From: Intrasporangium flavum
GTDB taxonomy: Bacteria; Actinomycetota; Actinomycetes; Actinomycetales; Dermatophilaceae
Assembly: GCF_001956915.1 (NCBI RefSeq)
Contig: NZ_MLJO01000006.1
Span: 62,001 to 126,000, forward strand
DNA length: 64,000 bases
Reading direction: 5' to 3'
This document shows, piece after piece, positions 47,735 to 56,461 of the stretch (the first letter of the stretch is position 1; each line of letters starts with the position of its first letter). The notes under the pieces were generated by a model, which worked only from the letters and a program-made list of their open reading frames with translations, had not been told where the DNA came from and did no database searches. A program made the translations under genes and the position numbers.

Positions 47735-47740
47735 CGCGCG

Positions 47741-48160
47741 TCAGTCGCGGTGCCCCTGCGCCGCGTCGATGACGTGCGAGCCCTGCTGCTCCTGGATGTC
47801 GGCGGGCAGGTCCTCGAACTCCATGACGCGCCTCACCTCGACGGACACCTCGGGGAACAGGTCGGCGAAGCGGGTGCCGAGCTCGACGGCCTCCTGCCGG
47901 GAGGCCACGTCGATGACGGCGAACCCGCCGACGACCTCGCGCGCCTCGGTGAACGGTCCGTCGGTGACCGACGGGGTGCCCCCGGACCGCTTGCTGATCA
48001 TGGCGCCCTCGTCGCTGCGGTGGACGCCCTCGGCGGCGAGCAGGATGCCGGACTCGGCGCACTCGGTCATGAACGCGCCCATCCTGTCGATGAACTCGGG
48101 GCTCGGGTTCCACGCCTCGGGGCGGGTCTCGTCGAGGCGGTGGATGAGCAGGTAGCGCAT
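47741..48160 (-). CDS. YciI-related DGPF-domain protein
   Basis: A 139-residue protein of the YCII/DGPF type: MRYLLIHRLDE at the start and the hallmark VTDGPFTEAREVVGGFAVIDV. Such proteins often sit beside ECF sigma factors of the SigJ/ECF41-like kinds, but none is adjacent here. Function unknown. It is convergent with the HdeD-like gene after 6 bases. Confidence 0.88.
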   Translation of the reverse strand: MRYLLIHRLDETRPEAWNPSPEFIDRMGAFMTECAESGILLAAEGVHRSDEGAMISKRSGGTPSVTDGPFTEAREVVGGFAVIDVASRQEAVELGTRFADLFPEVSVEVRRVMEFEDLPADIQEQQGSHVIDAAQGHRD

Positions 48161-48170
48161 GGGTTCTCCT

Positions 48171-48212
48171 CAGGTCGGGTCGGTCAGGTCGGGTCTGGTC
48201 GGGATCGGTCGG
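48171..48212. repeat. Degenerate tandem repeat rich in GGTCGGGTCGG
   Basis: About 42 bases upstream of the YciI-type gene consist of imperfect copies of CAGGTCGGGTCGGT. The core matches the perfect 13-bp repeat at 43493. Confidence 0.7.
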
Positions 48213-48232
48213 TCCCAGCCTCCACCACGACG

Positions 48233-48286
48233 TCGAACGGCACGGACCGACCTCGACACCCGGTGTCGACCGAGCCGGCCGTTCGA
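48233..48286. repeat. Nested palindromes
   Basis: An outer 9-bp inverted repeat, TCGAACGGC at 48233 with GCCGTTCGA ending at 48286, encloses an inner 8-bp palindrome at 48253-48269 around a single base. The pair could form a cruciform or a structured RNA, or be two dimer-binding sites. Confidence 0.6.
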
Positions 48287-48312
48287 TGGCCGAAGGACCG
48301 TGCAGACGCCGC

Positions 48313-48341
48313 GACGCCGCCCACCCGAGGTGGACGGCGTC
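48313..48341 (-). terminator. Terminator after DUF805 gene
   Basis: A 13-bp stem with one mismatch (48313-48325 with 48329-48341) and a 3-base loop lies 22 bases after the stop of the DUF805 gene. Confidence 0.65.
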
Positions 48342-48363
48342 GTGACGGTGCTGCGGTGACGCG

Positions 48364-48744
48364 TCAGGCGGTCGCCGGGGAGGCGCCGGCCTCGAGGGCC
48401 TTGGGGTCCTCGCCGTACTGGTTGGCGCCGCGGTTGCCCTCGGTCGCGAAGAAGACGATGAGGACGATCGCGCCGACGAACGGGACGAGACCGATGAGCA
48501 GCCACCAGCCCGTGCGGTTCGTGTCGTGCAGGCGGCGGATGCCGACGGCGATGCTGGGCAGCAGGACCGCGAGGAAGTAGAGCACGTAGAGCACGTAGAA
48601 GATCGACGAGTGCGTGACGTTGTACAGGACGTTGAGGACGCCGCCGATGATGACGTTGACGAGCGTGAACATCCAGTACTCCGTGCGGCGTGCCCGGCCG
48701 GAGAACCCGACGTAGTTCTTGAGCACCTTGGTGTACCAGTCCAT
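48364..48744 (-). CDS. DUF805 membrane protein
   Basis: A 126-residue inner-membrane protein of the DUF805 family, recognised by YVGFSGRARRTEYWMF near the N-terminus and VGIRRLHDTNRTGWWLL in the middle, with three or four helices. Function unknown. GGGAG lies ahead of the ATG at 48744; longer in-frame starts add only low-complexity sequence. Confidence 0.92.
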   Translation of the reverse strand: MDWYTKVLKNYVGFSGRARRTEYWMFTLVNVIIGGVLNVLYNVTHSSIFYVLYVLYFLAVLLPSIAVGIRRLHDTNRTGWWLLIGLVPFVGAIVLIVFFATEGNRGANQYGEDPKALEAGASPATA

Positions 48745-48891
48745 GTGAGGCTCCCTGTGTTTCAGTGGACGCGGATTCGCGCGAGCGGACTGTAGCGGTC
48801 CCGGACCCCTGCGTGGGGCGATGCGCGCCGCACCGACCGGACACGAATCCATCACGAACTCGGGCCCGGTCGGCGGGTGCGGTCAGGACGG

Positions 48892-50613
48892 TCAGTCGTG
48901 CGACGGGCCGCGTGCCGGCTCGACGGACGCCACCGTGCCGTCCGAGGCGTCGAGCAGGACCTTCGGCGCCCGGGCCGACTCGAACCGGAAGAGGTGCTCG
49001 AGCGAGCCCGCGCGCGCGTCGGCGGAGTGGTCGCCGACCGGGCCGGTGCCCCAGTTGTCCTCGATGAACCTCAGGATCGAGGCCTGGTCGGTCTGCGTGT
49101 GGTCGACGAAGTTCGTCCGCGCGTAGGGCGAGACGACGAGCAGCGGCTGGCGCGGGCCGGGGCCGCAGCGGTCCTGGTAGCCGCCCTCGACGGGCACGCC
49201 CGACGCGGCGGCCGCGGTGCAGAGTGCCGCGTCGTCGGGGCTGTTCGAGGCGTTGGTGAGCGTGGCGGCGCGGTGGTCGTACCAGCCGTCGGAGTCGTCG
49301 TAGGCCAGGACGATCGCGGTGTCCTTCCAGCTCGGCGACTGCTGGATCGCGTTGATCTCCTTGACGACGAACCGCTGCTCGTCGACCGGGTCGGAGTAGT
49401 CGGCGTGGCCGTCCTGGTAGTTCGCGGCCTTGAGGAAGGAGACGGCCGGCATCCGGTCGGTGCCGACGACCCGGTCAAAGTCGGTGAGGTCGTACTGGTG
49501 GTTGGCCGAGCCCGCGTGGCCGATCTCGGCGGTCGAGGCCGGCGCGAGGTGGTGCGGGTTGGCCGTCGAGGCGTAGTACTGGAACGGCTCGTGGTGCGGG
49601 TTGTAGTCGGTCGAGCTGATGCCGGCGACGTTGGTGTGCGTGGCCAGGCAGGCCGCCGGGGCGCCGGTGGCGGGGTCGGCCGCCGTCGTCGGTCGGAAGC
49701 CGCCCTGGAACCAGCCCCACGAGACGCCCTTGGCGTTGAGCAGGTCGCCGACGTTCTTGTTCGAGTCCTGCATGCCGGCCAGCGTGTTGGTGCTCGTGTG
49801 GCTGCTGTTGGAGCAGTCGTCGTAGACCGGGTCGGGGTCGTTCGTCATGGTGCCGACACCGTTGGCGTCGGGGACGCGGACCGTGTAGTCGCTCGCGGTG
49901 GGCACGACCGGCGTCGGGTGGGCCGGGTCGCTCGCGGCCGTGTACTCGCGCACGCCGTGGGTCTGGCCGGACACGAGGTTGATGGCGCCGGGCGAGCTGG
50001 GGCCGAACGTCGTGCTGTAGGAGTTGTCGCTCATCGCGTAGTGCTGCGCGTAGTTCCACATCGCGGTGACGGTGTTGCCGTCGTAGTAGTCCATCGTCAG
50101 CCCGGGCGTGGCGTAGCGGCCCGGCTTGCACGTGTCCTTGCTGACGTACTCGACGAACCTGTCCATCGCGCCGGCGTCGAAGGCCTTCTGCTCGTTGGTG
50201 TACGTGTGGTCCTGGTCGCAGGTCACGGCCTGGCCCGGGCTGAGGCGCGTCGGCTGGGCGGCGTTCGGGTTTCCAGGCGCGAGCAGGCCGTCGTGGGCCA
50301 GCGTCGCGATGCGCCGCGGGGTGTTCGGGGCCGCGTGGAAGGCGGGCGCCGGGGTCGTGGTGCCCTGCAGCGTCTCGCCGGACCGGTTGGCGGCGTGCGG
50401 GTAGGTGGCGAAGTAGTGGTCGAACGAGATGTTCTCGCCGAAGATGACGACGACGTGCTTGATCGGCGTCGACGTGCTGGAGCCGTGCGAGGCCGGGGCG
50501 GGCACGGACGCCGTGGCGGCGCCGGCGGCCGAGACGCTGCCGAGGGCGAGGGCGGACACCGCGAGGGCGCTCACCGCGCCGCCGGCCAGGGCCAGGCGGG
50601 AGGGTCGGGACAT
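48892..50613 (-). CDS. Secreted phosphoesterase (phospholipase C / acid phosphatase family)
   Basis: A 573-residue exported enzyme of the PF04185 phosphoesterase family, which includes bacterial phospholipases C and acid phosphatases. A signal peptide ends near residue 33. The conserved IFGENISFDHYFATYPHAAN block follows, and VSGQTHG, LAYDDSDGWYDH and VSPYARTNFVDHTQTD carry further metal or substrate residues. AAGGAG precedes the ATG. It is probably single-gene; the 212-base gap behind it shows no other gene. Confidence 0.92.
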   Translation of the reverse strand: MSRPSRLALAGGAVSALAVSALALGSVSAAGAATASVPAPASHGSSTSTPIKHVVVIFGENISFDHYFATYPHAANRSGETLQGTTTPAPAFHAAPNTPRRIATLAHDGLLAPGNPNAAQPTRLSPGQAVTCDQDHTYTNEQKAFDAGAMDRFVEYVSKDTCKPGRYATPGLTMDYYDGNTVTAMWNYAQHYAMSDNSYSTTFGPSSPGAINLVSGQTHGVREYTAASDPAHPTPVVPTASDYTVRVPDANGVGTMTNDPDPVYDDCSNSSHTSTNTLAGMQDSNKNVGDLLNAKGVSWGWFQGGFRPTTAADPATGAPAACLATHTNVAGISSTDYNPHHEPFQYYASTANPHHLAPASTAEIGHAGSANHQYDLTDFDRVVGTDRMPAVSFLKAANYQDGHADYSDPVDEQRFVVKEINAIQQSPSWKDTAIVLAYDDSDGWYDHRAATLTNASNSPDDAALCTAAAASGVPVEGGYQDRCGPGPRQPLLVVSPYARTNFVDHTQTDQASILRFIEDNWGTGPVGDHSADARAGSLEHLFRFESARAPKVLLDASDGTVASVEPARGPSHD

Positions 50614-50825
50614 GGTGGATCTCCTTGGACGACAGGGGTGGTGCCGAAGGCGACCCGGTCGGCGAGCCCGGCCGCGTCAGGCACGCTAGCCACGCGTCGG
50701 GCCCTGGACGCCCCTCCGGGAGCCGACGTCCGCGGAGTTTGCGAAGTGTTTCCCGGGTGCGCGTCCGCCCTTTGCCGTACTCCCAGCCGGGGCCCAAGGG
50801 ACGCCGAGGGAGCGTCCAGCCTCGG

Positions 50826-51440
50826 CTAGAGCCAGCCGCGCTCCTGGGCGACGCGGGCGGCCTCGGCGCGCGTCGACGTGCCGGTCTTGCCGATGGCCGA
50901 GGAGAGGTGGTTGCGCACGGTGCCCGGCGACAGGTGGACGAGGCCGGCGATGGCGGCGACGGTGCCCCCGCGCAGGGCCACGGTGAGCACCTCGCGCTCG
51001 CGCTCGGTCAGCGGGTTCGCGCCGTCGACGAGCGACTCGGTGGCCAGCGACGGGTCGACGACGCGCAGCCCGGCGTGGACGCGTCGGACCGCCTCGGCGA
51101 GCTGGCGCGCCGGGGTGTCCTTGACGACGAAGCCGGAGGCCCCCGCCTCGAGGGCGCGGCGCAGGTAGCCGGGACGGCCGAACGTCGTGACGACGAGCGT
51201 CCGGACGCCGGGGAGCGAGTCGCGCACGGCCGCCGCGGCCGCGATGCCGTCCTGCCCGGGCATCTCGATGTCGAGGAGGCAGACCTGCGCGCCCGACGTG
51301 CGCGCGGCGTCGACGACCTCGTCGCCGCGGCCGACCTCGGCGACGACCTCGAGGTCGCTCTCGAGCGCGAGCAGCGCGGCGAGCGCCCCGCGCACGAGGG
51401 CCTGGTCGTCGGCGAGCAGCACCTTGATCTGGTCGCTCAC
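50826..51440 (-). CDS. NarL/LuxR-family response regulator
   Basis: A 204-residue regulator with a receiver domain (Asp11/12, phosphorylated Asp57 in VCLLDIEMPG, Lys in GFVVKDTP) and a C-terminal LuxR helix-turn-helix (PLTEREREVLTVALRGGTVAAIAGLVHLSPGTVRNHLSSAIGK). It overlaps the kinase gene as ATGA. It probably binds the palindrome pair in front of the ABC transporter gene that heads this operon. Confidence 0.94.
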   Translation of the reverse strand: MSDQIKVLLADDQALVRGALAALLALESDLEVVAEVGRGDEVVDAARTSGAQVCLLDIEMPGQDGIAAAAAVRDSLPGVRTLVVTTFGRPGYLRRALEAGASGFVVKDTPARQLAEAVRRVHAGLRVVDPSLATESLVDGANPLTEREREVLTVALRGGTVAAIAGLVHLSPGTVRNHLSSAIGKTGTSTRAEAARVAQERGWL

Positions 51441-52582
51441 AGCGTCACCTCCAGCACGGTCCCGTGTCCTTCCGGTCCGGTGGCGAGCGAGAGCCGGCCG
51501 CCGGCGGCCTCGACCCTCTCACGGATGCCGCGGATGCCGTTGCCCTCGGGGCGGTCCTCGAGGCCGCGGCCGTCGTCGCGGACGGTGAGCCGGTTCGAGT
51601 CGAGCTCGACCCAGCAGGCGTCGGCGTCGCTGTGCCGCACGACGTTCGTCATGGCCTCGCGCAGCACCCAGGCGAGCACGGTGCGGTGCCGCGGGTCGAC
51701 GGTGGCGTGGTCGGTGGGCACGTGGCCCTCGATGCCGGCACCGGCGAGCGCGGTTCTCGCGGAGTCGAGCTCGGCGTCGAGGCGCGCGGCCCGTAGCCCG
51801 CCGACGGTCGCGCGGATCTCGGCGAGCGCCTGCCGGCTCAGCGCCTGGATCTCGGCGAGCTCCGCGCGGGCCCGCTCGGGGTCGAGGTCGACGAGGCGCT
51901 CGGCGAGCTCGGCCTTGACGGTGACGACGGTGAGCGAGTGGCCGAGCACGTCGTGCACGTCGCGGGCGACCCGCTCGCGCTCCTCCACGAGGGCCAGCTC
52001 GCGTGACATGGACTCGTACTCACGGCCCCGGTCGCTCATCAGCCGGACCCCGGCCGTCATGGCGGCCACGGCGAAGACGATGGTCGCCACCACCCACTGG
52101 CCCTCCTCGCCGTCGCTGAACACGGCGACGAGCACCGCGGCGGCCACGGTGAGCACGGCCACCGCGAGCGCCACGAGCCGCGGCAGCGCGAACATCGCGA
52201 ACGACACGACGAAGGGCAGGTAGCTGACGGCGTCGGCACCGATGACGAACGCCATGACGGCCATGCAGGCCACGAGCCCGCCGACGTAGAGGGCACCGAG
52301 CCGGTAGGACGGCTCGCACCTCCTCTCGAGGGCCGCGAGGTGGACGGCCCCCCGGGCGTACACGGCGCCGAAGGCAGCCGTGACGACGAGGCCGAGGGCG
52401 ACCTGCCAGGCGGGCAGGTGACCGGTGAGGATCGAGATGACGGGGAAGACGAGGAAGACGAGCCAGACCGACTGGACGATCCAGCCCCACTTCTCCCACG
52501 GGTTCGACTCGGCCACCCGGCCCGACGCGAGGTCGGGCCGGGTGGCCGGGACGCGGCGCCTGGACGCCCGGCGTGGCGTCAC
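51437..52582 (-). CDS. Sensor histidine kinase, DesK/LiaS-like
   Basis: A 381-residue membrane kinase. Five or six hydrophobic segments form the sensor, with no large external domain, so the signal is likely in the membrane. The HisKA_3 site is ERERVARDVHDVLGHSL (His210), and the ATP-binding domain has REAMTNVVRHSDA and VRDDGRGL. The GTG at 52582 overlaps the permease stop. Its partner is the regulator encoded next. Confidence 0.93.
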   Translation of the reverse strand: MTPRRASRRRVPATRPDLASGRVAESNPWEKWGWIVQSVWLVFLVFPVISILTGHLPAWQVALGLVVTAAFGAVYARGAVHLAALERRCEPSYRLGALYVGGLVACMAVMAFVIGADAVSYLPFVVSFAMFALPRLVALAVAVLTVAAAVLVAVFSDGEEGQWVVATIVFAVAAMTAGVRLMSDRGREYESMSRELALVEERERVARDVHDVLGHSLTVVTVKAELAERLVDLDPERARAELAEIQALSRQALAEIRATVGGLRAARLDAELDSARTALAGAGIEGHVPTDHATVDPRHRTVLAWVLREAMTNVVRHSDADACWVELDSNRLTVRDDGRGLEDRPEGNGIRGIRERVEAAGGRLSLATGPEGHGTVLEVTL

Positions 52583-53325
52583 TGGCGCTCCCGCCCGCGG
52601 CGGACGAACCAGGTGGCCAGGCCGCCGAAGACGAGCGCCCACACGACGACGTTGGCGATCGGCAGCCACAGCGGGTCCTGCGTGCCGTCGGGCAGGTAGC
52701 CCTCGGTGAGCGGGTAGCGGGCCAGCGCCGCGTAGCCGTAGAGCGGCGTGAACTTGGCGAAGGTGAGCAGCGCCCCGGACAGCGGGATGAAGAGGTTGCC
52801 GAGGAAGGCGAAGATGACGAGCGTGCCCGCCGCGGCACCGACCGACGCCTCGGACCGGAACGCGGTGCCGATGACGAGCCCGTACAGGGCGAAGACGGCC
52901 GAGCCGGCGAGCGTCAGCAGGGCGCTGACCGCCCACGCGGACGCCGACCCCCTGGCCCCGGTCGCGGCGCCGAGCAGGTAGGTGATGAGGACCGGCACGG
53001 CGGCCACGGTCATCGCGATGACGGCCTTCATGGCGATGTAGGAGGAGTCGGCGAGCGGCGTCAGGCCGAGCTGGCGGCCCCAGCCCTGGACCCGCTCGAC
53101 GGCGGCGTTGCCGCCGATGCTCGTCGTGGCCGTGACGGCGCCGTAGGCCGCCATCGAGATCATGACGTACATGGCGACGTTGCCGTTGCCGATGTCCTGG
53201 CCCTTGGCGTCGACCGTCGCGCCGAAGATGAGGTAGAAGAACGCGGGCAGGCCGGCAGTGAAGAACATCGCGGACCAGTCGCGCGTGATGCGGCGCATCT
53301 CGAGCAGCGTGAAGGTGGCGTTCAT
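52579..53325 (-). CDS. ABC-2 type transporter permease
   Basis: A 248-residue permease with six helices of the ABC-2 exporter type. It overlaps the ATPase gene (ATGA) and the kinase gene (GTGA), so all four genes of the operon are translated together. The setting is that of exporters sensing membrane stress, antibiotics or lipid fluidity. Confidence 0.9.
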   Translation of the reverse strand: MNATFTLLEMRRITRDWSAMFFTAGLPAFFYLIFGATVDAKGQDIGNGNVAMYVMISMAAYGAVTATTSIGGNAAVERVQGWGRQLGLTPLADSSYIAMKAVIAMTVAAVPVLITYLLGAATGARGSASAWAVSALLTLAGSAVFALYGLVIGTAFRSEASVGAAAGTLVIFAFLGNLFIPLSGALLTFAKFTPLYGYAALARYPLTEGYLPDGTQDPLWLPIANVVVWALVFGGLATWFVRRGRERQ

Positions 53326-54353
53326 CGGACGAGCTCCTGCGGACGGTCGTTCGGGGTCGGGGTGGCGGCGCCGTCGGCACCAGTGTCGCCGGTCAGGGCC
53401 ATGAAGGCCTCCTCGAGGCCGGCGCTGCGGATCTCGAGCTCGGTGCCGCCCAGCTCGACGAGCAGCAGGCGGGCCACGGCGTCGGAGTCGACGGCCGACA
53501 CGACGACGCGCGAGCCGCGCTCCTGCACGGAGCGGACGCCGTCGAGCGCGCGGAGCCGCTCGACCGACGCCGCCAGCGTCGACGCCGGCAGGGCTGCCGA
53601 CACGGTGCGCCCGGTGGCCTGGGCCCGGATCTCGGCGGTCGTGCCGTCGGCGACGATGCGGCCCTGCGCGATGAGGACGATGCGGTCGGCGAAGGCGTCG
53701 GCCTCCTCGAGGTAGTGCGTCGCGAAGACGACGGTGCGGCCGGCGTCGGCGTCGGCGTGCATCGTGTCCCAGAAGTCGCGGCGGGCCGTGACGTCCATGC
53801 CGGCGGTGGGCTCGTCGAGGATGAGCAGCCGCGGGTCGGGCAGCAGGGCCAGGGCGAATCGCAGGCGCTGCTGCTCGCCGCCGGAGCACTTGGAGACCCT
53901 CCGGTCGGCGAGCCCGGCCAGGCCGGCCCGGGCGATGACGTCGTCGACGGGGGCGTGCGCCCGATAGGTCGAGGCGATCATCCGGACCGTCTCGCGCACC
54001 GTGAGGTCGCGCAGCAGCCCGCCGGTCTGCAGCACCGCCGACACCTGGCCCTCGACGACGGCGGCGCGGGGGCGGCGGCCGAAGACCTCGACGGTGCCGC
54101 TCGTCGCCTCGGTGAGGCCGAGCACCATGTCGAGGGTCGTCGTCTTGCCGGCGCCGTTCGGGCCGAGGAAGGCGACGACCTCGCCCTGCTCGACGCGCAG
54201 GTCGATGCCGTCGACGGCGCGGACCTCGGTGTCGGCCGAGCCGCGGAGGGGGTGGAAGGTGCGCACGAGGTCGCGCAGGAGGATCGCGGGGGCGGCGCTG
54301 CCGGCCCCCGACGCCCTGGTCCCGCTCGTCGCGGAGGTGGTGTCCCTGGTCAT
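53322..54353 (-). CDS. ABC transporter ATP-binding protein
   Basis: A 343-residue ATPase, longer than the core cassette by a C-terminal domain of about 90 residues as in drug or lipid exporters. Walker A is FLGPNGAGKTTTLDM and Walker B RLLILDEPTAGMD. The signature reads CSGGEQQRLRFAL, with Cys replacing the usual Leu. The ATG follows CAGGCT by 7 bases, a leaderless-type start. It heads the transporter/two-component operon. Confidence 0.94.
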   Translation of the reverse strand: MTRDTTSATSGTRASGAGSAAPAILLRDLVRTFHPLRGSADTEVRAVDGIDLRVEQGEVVAFLGPNGAGKTTTLDMVLGLTEATSGTVEVFGRRPRAAVVEGQVSAVLQTGGLLRDLTVRETVRMIASTYRAHAPVDDVIARAGLAGLADRRVSKCSGGEQQRLRFALALLPDPRLLILDEPTAGMDVTARRDFWDTMHADADAGRTVVFATHYLEEADAFADRIVLIAQGRIVADGTTAEIRAQATGRTVSAALPASTLAASVERLRALDGVRSVQERGSRVVVSAVDSDAVARLLLVELGGTELEIRSAGLEEAFMALTGDTGADGAATPTPNDRPQELVR

Positions 54354-54396
54354 GGCACCCAGCCTGACGCGCCGGGGTGGCCGCCGTCAGCGGCGA

Positions 54397-54426
54397 AGGT
54401 CATGACCTCGCCATGACACCTGTCAT
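54397..54426. promoter_or_regulatory. Palindrome pair, candidate response-regulator operator
   Basis: The perfect palindrome AGGTCATGACCT (54397-54408) and the interrupted palindrome ATGACACCTGTCAT (54413-54426) share TCATGAC-like half-sites. Their centres are 17 bases apart, and about 50 and 67 bases upstream of the presumed transcription start at 54353, where an activator would bind. Confidence 0.6.
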
Positions 54427-54455
54427 CTCGCGGTCGGATCCGACTCGGATCGCGT

Positions 54456-55841
54456 TCAGGTCCGCATGACCTGCGAGCGCGCAGGCGTCAGGTCGACGAG
54501 GTGCAGGTGCAGGGTGCCGCCGGTCGGGGCGGGGTAGGTGCGCCCGAGGCGGGGGCGTGGCCGACGTTGCCCGCCGGGTGGGGGATCAAGGATTGGCTCT
54601 GGTGGTCTTCCGGGTGGGCCGATGAGCCAGCCCTGGCGGGTCTCGAACACGAGCCCGTCCGCTCGGGTGGGGTCGCCGGCGATGGTGAACTCGCCGCGGT
54701 GGTGGCTGTCGTGGTGGAAGGTGCACAGGCACAGCAGGTTCGCGAGATCGGTCAGGCCACCGTCGCGCCAGTGCACCCGGTGGTGCACCTCCAGGTAGTC
54801 GGCAGCGCTGACCGGGCAGCCGGGGAACCGGCAGCCGCGATCGCGGTCGAGCACGAGGACCCGGGTGCGGTGCGGGACGACGCGATGGGTGCGGCCGACG
54901 TTGACCGCATGCCCCTCGGTCTCCCAGACCGGGGTCAGGGTGCCGTCGCAGGTGAGCCCGTCGACGAGGTGGCGGGGCAGGCGGGATCCGGCGGTGAGCC
55001 ACCCGCCGTTGGTGTCGAGGTGGACCTGGACCCGGTACCGGGCCCGCCGTGCCGACCCGTTGCCGCCGGAGCCTCCGACCGCGGTGCTGTCAGTGCCGGC
55101 GGCATCGAGCGAGCGGGTCGCGAGCAGGACGAGGGCATCGGCCCAGGTGACGCGTCTCGGGCCGGGTGTCGTGGCCGGGTCGGCGTAGGGGTCGTGCTGG
55201 TGCTGCGCGTCGTCGCCCTCACCGGTGTGGGTGGTGTCGGTGACGCTGTGGAACAGGGCGTCCTTGGCCTCGGCGAGCGCGGCCCTCACGAGCTCCCCGA
55301 CCTCCGCCGGGGCGTCGTACCGCAGCCGGAACCGCCCGTCATCATCGACCCCCATCGACAGCGACGCCGGCTCGACGACCTCCGGCTTCGCGTCCCGGTC
55401 GCGCTCGGCGGGCAGCAGCTCACCCTCCTCGTCGAAGGTCCGCGGTTCGAGGGTGAAGTCGTAGCGGGCGACCGACCGCTGCAGCTGCGGCACCGTGGCG
55501 TGCTGGGCGAACTCGGCCACCGTCGCATCGAACGCCGCCGGGGCGTGCCGGGCCACGACCGCGGCCTGATCCAGGCTGATCCGCCCCGCCCGCAGCGCCG
55601 CCGCCGTCGACGGCAGCTCACCGGCCCGCCGCGCCATCAGCACCACCGCCGCCGCATGCCCCCGCGACAGCCCGGCCCGGACCACCAGCCAGTGCTCCGG
55701 CGACCGGATCCCGGCCGCCATCCAGGACCCCTCCACCAGTGCTACCGCCACGGCGTCGACGAGCCGGGCGTGGGCGTCGTGCAGGTCGGCGGCCAAGGAC
55801 GCCACGAGGTCCCAGTCCTGCTCGATCACTGCTTGCGACAT
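54456..55841 (-). CDS. DUF222 / HNH endonuclease protein (13E12-repeat family)
   Basis: A 461-residue protein with the N-terminal DUF222 domain (SPEHWLVVRAGLSRGHAAAVV, GRISLDQAAVVARHAPAAFD) and a C-terminal HNH nuclease domain (RDRGCRFPGCPVSAADYLEVHHRVHWRDGGLTDLANLLCLCTFHH). Cysteines form the zinc site around the catalytic His. These genes are repeated in actinobacterial genomes, and 13E12 members in mycobacteria are known to be LexA-regulated. An SOS box sits 7 bases before the ATG. The molecular job is not established. Confidence 0.92.
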   Translation of the reverse strand: MSQAVIEQDWDLVASLAADLHDAHARLVDAVAVALVEGSWMAAGIRSPEHWLVVRAGLSRGHAAAVVLMARRAGELPSTAAALRAGRISLDQAAVVARHAPAAFDATVAEFAQHATVPQLQRSVARYDFTLEPRTFDEEGELLPAERDRDAKPEVVEPASLSMGVDDDGRFRLRYDAPAEVGELVRAALAEAKDALFHSVTDTTHTGEGDDAQHQHDPYADPATTPGPRRVTWADALVLLATRSLDAAGTDSTAVGGSGGNGSARRARYRVQVHLDTNGGWLTAGSRLPRHLVDGLTCDGTLTPVWETEGHAVNVGRTHRVVPHRTRVLVLDRDRGCRFPGCPVSAADYLEVHHRVHWRDGGLTDLANLLCLCTFHHDSHHRGEFTIAGDPTRADGLVFETRQGWLIGPPGRPPEPILDPPPGGQRRPRPRLGRTYPAPTGGTLHLHLVDLTPARSQVMRT

Positions 55842-55848
55842 ACCCTTA

Positions 55849-55864
55849 TCGTACAGGTGTTCGA
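55849..55864 (-). promoter_or_regulatory. SOS box (LexA operator)
   Basis: TCGAACACCTGTACGA, read on the minus strand, matches the actinobacterial LexA consensus TCGAAC-N4-GTTCGA in 11 of 12 fixed positions. It lies just before the DUF222-HNH start, so LexA would block its transcription until DNA damage. Confidence 0.75.
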
Positions 55865-55997
55865 ATGCTGACGGCAGGCTTGTCCACAGCCAATTCCGTT
55901 GGACCGCAGTCCGTTTCGTGGATCCATACCCTCCCCGCCGATTCCTGCTCCCCGTGGCCTCCGAACATCGGACGCCTCCATGCGCAACACTGGCGGC

Positions 55998-56441
55998 ATG
56001 GCCCGGTTCGAGGTGACCATCGTGTCGTCGCTGCCCGCCGCCGAGGCGTGGCGCCGCATCCTCGACCTGCGCGCGCACAGCGAGGTCATCCCCCTGACGA
56101 CGGTCCGCGGGGACGCGCTGGACGCCGCGAGCCTGGCGCCGGGCGCCCGGTTCGTCGCCCGCACCGGCGTCGGACCGCTCGCCGTCGACGACGCCATGGT
56201 CGTCGAGGCGTACACGCCGCCCACCGGGCACGACCCCGGCGTCGCGCACCTGCGCAAGGAGGGCCGCGCGGTCACCGGGAACCTCACGCTGCGGGTCGCC
56301 CCCACGGCGGACGGCTGCGTCGTCACGTGGAAGCAGCGCATCGGCGTCCGCGGCGTGCCCTCCGTCGCCGACGCGGTCGTGGCGCGGGTCGCGCGGAGCG
56401 CCTACCGACGCACCCTGCTCGAGCTGCTGCGCCGCAGCTGA
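55998..56441 (+). CDS. SRPBCC-family protein
   Basis: A 147-residue protein of the START/polyketide-cyclase fold, recognised by MARFEVTIVSSLPAAEAWRRILDLRAHSEVIPLTTV and a final amphipathic helix. Such proteins bind hydrophobic ligands. The ATG at 55998 is favoured over an earlier one because it starts the first beta-strand. It precedes the MBL-fold gene by 20 bases on the same strand. Confidence 0.8.
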   Translation: MARFEVTIVSSLPAAEAWRRILDLRAHSEVIPLTTVRGDALDAASLAPGARFVARTGVGPLAVDDAMVVEAYTPPTGHDPGVAHLRKEGRAVTGNLTLRVAPTADGCVVTWKQRIGVRGVPSVADAVVARVARSAYRRTLLELLRRS

Positions 56442-56449
56442 CCCGCTCC

Positions 56450-56455
56450 TAGGGT
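56450..56455 (+). promoter_or_regulatory. -10 element (TAGGGT)
   Basis: TAGGGT ends 6 bases before the ATG of the MBL-fold gene, giving it a separate leaderless-type promoter. Confidence 0.5.
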
Positions 56456-56461
56456 GGGGCC

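Noticed and set aside
50731..50750. GCGGAGTTTG shared between the phospholipase upstream region and the protease upstream region (near 8134-8155)
   Set aside because: The orientation relative to the genes is opposite in the two places and only about ten bases match, which is expected by chance at this base composition.
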